Source of the DNA: Aristolochia californica
Taxonomy: Eukaryota; Streptophyta; Magnoliopsida; Piperales; Aristolochiaceae
Length of the DNA stretch: 64,000 bases
Assembly (NCBI GenBank): GCA_029961685.1
Contig: JARWKL010000015.1
Coordinates: 18,908,801 to 18,972,800, forward strand
Direction: 5' to 3'
Shown: piece after piece, positions 59,072 through 64,000 of the stretch
Position numbering within the stretch: position 1 is the first letter of the stretch
Layout of the letters: each line of letters starts with the position of its first letter
Notes under the pieces: model-generated
Database searches by the model: none
Told to the model about the DNA's origin: nothing
What the model saw: the letters and a program-made list of their open reading frames with translations, nothing else
Program-made: the position numbers and the translations under genes

Positions 59072-62000
59072 CTCTAGAGCCCTTGCAGTACCAAGTGCGA
59101 TCCTAACACGTGCATTCCACGGCAACATCTTGCTTTCATTGTCTGCAAAGTGCAATAAATCATGCAGGGTTCCATTTCCAACATATTCATAGACCAGAAG
59201 ACGCTGCCCATGCTCAGCACAGTAGCCTAGCAGTGTTATAATGTTAGGATGCCTTAATCTTGACATGTTGGAGACTGCTTCAAGAAAATTGTCTTCCTCC
59301 TGTAAAGAGAGTGCTGCACTGTCTATCTTCTTAACAGCCAGAATCTACAAAGAGGAAATCACTTCATCAGTAGTTAAATCAATTATTTCAGTTGCATGCA
59401 TATGGAAGAGAGTTCTTCAGCAGCTCCAGAAAAGAAGGATTCAAAGGTTGGTCCAGACCACTTCTTGATTCATCCATACATACGGCAAAAAAAGTCCTAC
59501 CATGCAATCATGGTACCTATCTTCAATTCCAGCAAGCTGACTGTAGATTTCAATATTAGTTCAACCTTTTCAATAGCCTTTACATAGGTAAAACTTCCCT
59601 AAAATCAACTAAAAACACCTCAGGCCTCCTATACTTACCAATAGAAACTTGAATAAGATGCACATGTTTCCAGACGATCAAGCAAATATAATTCAAAAAG
59701 ATTTGCCTCTTCACAGTTTTGCTGATCATAATAATAGAAATGTTGGTGCACAGAAGCCCCATCCCACTCTGTTACCCATATATATACTTACCCACCTCAA
59801 ACAAGATTTATAGTATGACCTAGTGGGTGATCAGTTCTACATCGATTATGGGCTTGGAAGATGTTGAACTTATTAGTTGGGAAAAAACCTTGTAACTACA
59901 GTTAACCATTTTGGGATCGAACTGGCCCAATTCAACAATAATATGATTTAGGCTCCACCCCCAATCCGAGAGTTGCTTTGATTTCCCAATTCAACATCTT
60001 TCGCCATGATAATTTACAGGAAAACTCTGATTTTGCCAGCCATGATAGAATCAATAATGTGCAGTTGCAACAGCTCATTCCGTCAAATATTTTAGTGACA
60101 TAAGAAATAGACTAAAGCATAAACATGAACAACAGCTTATACCACTTTCAGCTCACAAATAACTAATCTACAGTGATAAAACAAGTGAGAGGAAATTTTT
60201 TTTGAATTTTGACATTTATTTGGGAGAAATACTCAGTTCGGTTGATAATGTACTTGAACATTGGTTGCACTGCATAGAAGACAAAGGAACCTAAGTGGAA
60301 ATTATGTCATGTCTACAATCTTTTAACAGTAAGTGCATCAAAAAATAAAAAATAATTCAAAGAAAAAATTCACCTTTCCATTGGGAAACTCAGCTCTATA
60401 GACGCGACCAAGGGAACCTTCACCAATAAGGCATTCCTGACTAAAGCTGTTTGTTGCTGTCTGAAGAGAAGCAACAGTATAAAAAGTTGCAGTAATAGGG
60501 GTTTTTGGTCTCTTCAGACTTCCATTTTTCACATGCAGCCTCTCATTTATCAACTTTTCAGCAGGAAGAGGCTTTATTGGACTCACATTTTTGACCCTCT
60601 GCTCATGTATCTCTTTGTTTGCCACTGAAATGTAAATAAATCAACATTAAGATAAACAACAAGATGGAAATGCAAGAAGAAGAAGAAGATAGCACAAAGA
60701 TATGATATAGACCTAATTAGCACTAACATAGAAATCAGAAAAGGGTCAAACAGGAACCTGGGTTAGCATTTAAAATAAGAAGGAAAAACTCAAAGGATTA
60801 TCCAAATGATTAATAAACAAAATAAAGGAGATTAATAACCAATTCTGTTACAAACTTCTTTCTATATCGGCGCTAGAATTTTCTTTTCAAAAAAATTAAA
60901 ATAAATAACAACTACATTAAAGAGGTTAACCCATTAGAATAAAAAGAATATTAAGAGTAAAGCATTAACTACCTGTGCTTGTGGGAGCAGAAAGAGAGCC
61001 CAATGAGTTTTCTGTGTTAGCTTGCTTCTCCTTTTTGGCTTTCCAACTTCTCCAGACACAGAAAGTAAGAATGAGTGCTGCACATAATGCCACAAAAACA
61101 GAGCCTACTACTATTCCAACTATTGTTCCAGCTGTCAGGCCCTTTTGATTGCTTTCCTGATCAGAAGGTGAATGCCTATCAGAGCCACCAGGAGTACTAG
61201 GAGCTTCAGAAGAGTTACGTGATCTACCAGGTGGTGGTCGGGTATATGGTGGTGGTGGAGGGGCAGGGCCATTTTCAAATGAGTTTCCCACAGTTCTGTG
61301 TAATAATAATACAAATTAAGATATTTACATATATACAGATGAGCATGCATGCACACAGAACAGAAGCAAAGAAGAAGAACAAGAAGAAGAAAAAACAGTA
61401 GAAGAACAAGAAAGAAAGGGTGCATCAACTGCTTACATGAGGTTTGTAATCAAACTGAACTCCCGTGGAATCCAGCCAGAGAAATGGTTGTATCCGATGT
61501 TTCTGTTTTGAAACTAAAGTTACAATACAGCAATGCCAAAAAATGAAAACACTGGTTTGAGAAGAAAAACTTACAGATTAGTAAGAGGCAGGTTAACAAG
61601 AATGTTTACAGGACCAGTTAACTGATTGTTTTGCAGATAGCTGTCCGGATAATTCCAATGAAAAAACTCATTACATATCTTAATAGATTTGAGGCAAAGG
61701 TGTTCCTAGAAAAATAAATAAATAATAGTATTTTATTCATTTCAGAAAATAAATAATATTTCAGTAAACTCACAGAGTAGAAAGGTTGGATAGAGAACTA
61801 AATGATATTGGCAGATCTCCAGAAAAATTGTTGAAAGACAAATCCCTGTCATGAGTGTACAGACATCAAATATCTGGAAAAATAAAGTGCCAGAATACAA
61901 AGAATAAGTATTTTCTAGAGTAAAGTCTGATCTATTGAAAAAATTGATGGATTCGACACCAGGCAATATTGATAAGTTCGTAGTGAATATAGCCAATGCC

Positions 62001-64000
62001 ATTAGAGTAGATGATGCATGCACCACTACATTCAAATGAGTATTTACGTTACTTTTTCCAAAAATACCAGTTCATAAGTTCCATGATTTGAAGCTTGAGA
62101 TTGTTAATCTAAAGAAATTTTTACCTTTAAATTGGCAGATATACTCTTTTATTTCATTAAAAATTTGCAGCTGCTAAGTATATTACAAACATAGAAAAGG
62201 TTACCTAGACCGAAAGGCTTATCAGATGAGCTTCTCAACAGCTAAAACTGCTAATGTTTTCTACTAAGTACTCTGACATGAAGTGATGCGAGAGAACTAC
62301 TTCGTTGCATGTTAAGAGAGATGTAAATGAGGTTGCTGAGACAATTTGAGAAATCTAAAAAGTAAGGTATACATTGTTGAGATTATTACTTCCATTCTTG
62401 TTAAAGTTGGGTCCAAGTCCATCCTAAAACAACTAGCCAAAGCTATGAGTTTTTTTTTTTTTTTTTTTCCGGACTAATAACCACTTGACTTTTCCTACTA
62501 TTAAGCCATGTGGAATTATTGCACTAACACTCACCCCCAGTCCAACAGAACAACAGACTGAGACGTGAACAACACAACAGGGTACACATTAATTGGTCAA
62601 AAATTTGGTCTAACAAGGCAGATATCCTCCTCTAGCATGTTAAAATTGGTTCCAGATCCATGCAAAATGACTAGCCAAACTTAAGAAGCCTTCTCTTCCA
62701 ACTAATAGGAAACACCAGAAGCACAATACCATGAGATTAACACAAAGAAAATTGTCCAACATTGTATCAGAGCAGGTGCTCAGACATAAGGCCTATACCC
62801 AAAATTGTCCATAACTAGGAGCTATAAAGAGGATCCATACGTGAGGAGTATTAATAATAGTCTCACAAGGAGCCAAGAATCCTGTGTTTATTACTTGAGG
62901 AAGTGTCCTATAGTAGTTAACCTTCACCGAATAATTTTGGAATGGACCTGAACCCAACTTTGAGAAATTTATAGATTGGCTTGCTAAGGCTTGGAGAGAA
63001 ATTTCTTTCTCCACGAGAAATTGGCTCCTGATGTTCACATACCATGGAAGTGATGTTTGTTAACAGCACAAGAATACAAACAACTAATATTGTAATGTCC
63101 TATAGTAGTTATTTGTGAAGAACAGTAACACCATTATGCCTGTGGCTACAGCATAGCAAATGTATAAAATCAGAGTACTCTGAGCTTGTGTCTGACAATG
63201 CAAACAATATCTACAGAAAGCACTTAGAGGGAACAACTAAAAGAGACCATAATTAATAAGTTGATTTGATTGCATCATTTGTAACCATGATCCAGCAAGT
63301 CTAATGCAATGGCTCTAGTGTTTTCTGTGCACAATGGGACACATATTTTGAATACTCAGTGGAAAACAAATGATCCCAAAAATTAGAGACATGAGCTGAG
63401 AAAACCTACAAGACAGACAGGCCCCCATGATCAGCAAAAATGTCTCCTACTGATGTCGCGAGTGAATTGTGGCTGGTATTCCTGCAATTATGGTTGCAAA
63501 TTGTGAGCACCGTTACAGCCTTGTCAGAGGTTCAACCAACAAAGTGAATTAATTCACAGTGCAGAGCATGGAACTTACAAGTAACTCAGTGAAATCATAG
63601 TCGAAATTGAGTAGGGAAGATTGCCGGAGAGATTATTGTTTGCGAGATTTCTGTATCAGTTAAATAGACTGCTAGACATCAACAAGTGGAAAGATGAATA
63701 AGAAAACTGAATAACATGAATGGAAATGACTTTACAGGTAAGTAAGATTCGGCGGCAATTGATAGGGGATGGAATCATGTATTACATTGTTGCTGAAATC
63801 CCTAAGAAAGGACAACAGAAAATAAATCAGACAGAAAAGACAGTGCTATATTGTTATTATCATTTATAAAAAAAGAAAATATAATTTTCTCACAGCTTTC
63901 TCAAAGAGAAGAGATTTGACAGGAGATATCCCATGGTTCCACTGAGCCCAAGTCCTGAAATCTGACTGTTGCAAAAAGAAAAAAAATTATCAAGTCATGC
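56187..64000 (-). CDS. STRUBBELIG-receptor family (SRF) LRR receptor-like kinase, 5' end beyond window
   Basis: Plasma-membrane receptor, partial. Exons seen, 3' to 5': 56187-56339, 56639-56789, 56892-57031, 57119-57254, 59073-59344, 60374-60624, 60973-61295, 61437-61502, 61575-61640, 61774-61845, 63410-63481, 63579-63650, 63736-63801, 63894-63965. Seven LRR exons of 66 or 72 bp each encode one repeat (for example [42 protein letters not shown]). Then a Pro-rich stretch ([14 protein letters not shown]), a transmembrane helix ([20 protein letters not shown]) and a kinase domain with a glycine loop ([13 protein letters not shown]) and VAIK-type Lys (LAVKK). The catalytic loop reads [11 protein letters not shown] and the metal-binding site DCG instead of DFG; HRD Asp is Asn. 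The family is described as atypical or catalytically impaired kinases, and this copy fits. The signal peptide and first exons are missing. SRF4-8-like rather than STRUBBELIG itself is inference. Confidence 0.94.
59037..59068. repeat. GA microsatellite next to an SRF-like splice donor
   Basis: An unbroken (GA)n tract, read as (CT)n on the gene strand, begins 5 bases after the exon edge at 59073 (donor GTAATC). It is therefore in the intron, directly behind the 5' splice site. Confidence 0.9.
61846..63409 (-). other. SRF-like long intron between LRR exons
   Basis: This 1.56-kb intron has a T run at 62452-62469. It holds no coding or mobile-element signal I can name, apart from a general repeat-like texture at 62520-62760. 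Confidence 0.5.

Noticed and set aside
61846..63409. a lost LRR exon in the long SRF intron
   Set aside because: The LRR order from ISGLGLSG to NHFSGWIP is continuous across the intron, with matching phases, so no exon is missing.
1..64000. a metabolic gene cluster (CER2-like plus GPAT fragment, both cuticle lipids)
   Set aside because: The two are 34 kb apart with unrelated genes between, and the GPAT piece is dead. Co-location looks accidental.

Overview
This is a repeat-rich window from an angiosperm nuclear genome, most likely a eudicot. Genes have many GT-AG introns, intergenic DNA is AT-rich, and there are nested LTR retrotransposons, 5'-truncated LINEs and a tRNA-derived SINE. There are no operons, ribosome binding sites, CRISPR arrays or prokaryotic features.

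Five protein-coding genes can be rebuilt exon by exon. In order they are: (1) a CER2-type BAHD protein of wax biosynthesis (3994-5466, minus, 2 exons, 423 aa); (2) a complete valyl-tRNA synthetase (6722-19871, minus, 21 coding exons, 1053 aa); (3) a euAP2/APETALA2-type transcription factor with an intact miR172 target site (29891-32271, minus, 10 exons, 498 aa); (4) a BAH-PHD histone reader of the EBS type (43171-53249, plus, 5 exons, 216 aa); (5) a STRUBBELIG-family LRR receptor-like kinase (56187 to beyond the right edge, minus, 15 exons visible). For genes 1 to 4 the predicted exons join in frame to a multiple of three, so I regard them as intact. A GPAT-like acyltransferase pseudogene lies at about 39790-40361.

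The left edge (1-927) is the end of a copia element, followed by an organelle-like stretch. ValRS intron 10 (4.5 kb) is a graveyard: a Ty3/gypsy remnant interrupted by a truncated LINE, plus two more truncated LINEs, each with a target-site duplication (TSD). Between ValRS and AP2 sits a copia element (20482-27593, TSD ACTAT) whose gag is split by a complete 1.1-kb non-autonomous gypsy-like element (24569-25703, TSD GTTCC). EBS intron 3 (7.1 kb) holds a SINE and a 2.5-kb non-coding copia derivative; a truncated relative lies downstream of the gene. The most striking small structure is a complete 250-bp LTR retrotransposon (37452-37701) with 88/89-bp LTRs, a perfect 12-nt primer-binding site, a purine tract and a perfect 5-bp TSD; a decayed LTR of the same family is at 2542-2643.

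The five genes act in unrelated pathways (cuticular wax, translation, floral development, chromatin reading, receptor signalling). Nothing suggests a functional cluster. I found no convincing new biological system; the most informative observations concern the mobile-element structures and their insertion history.
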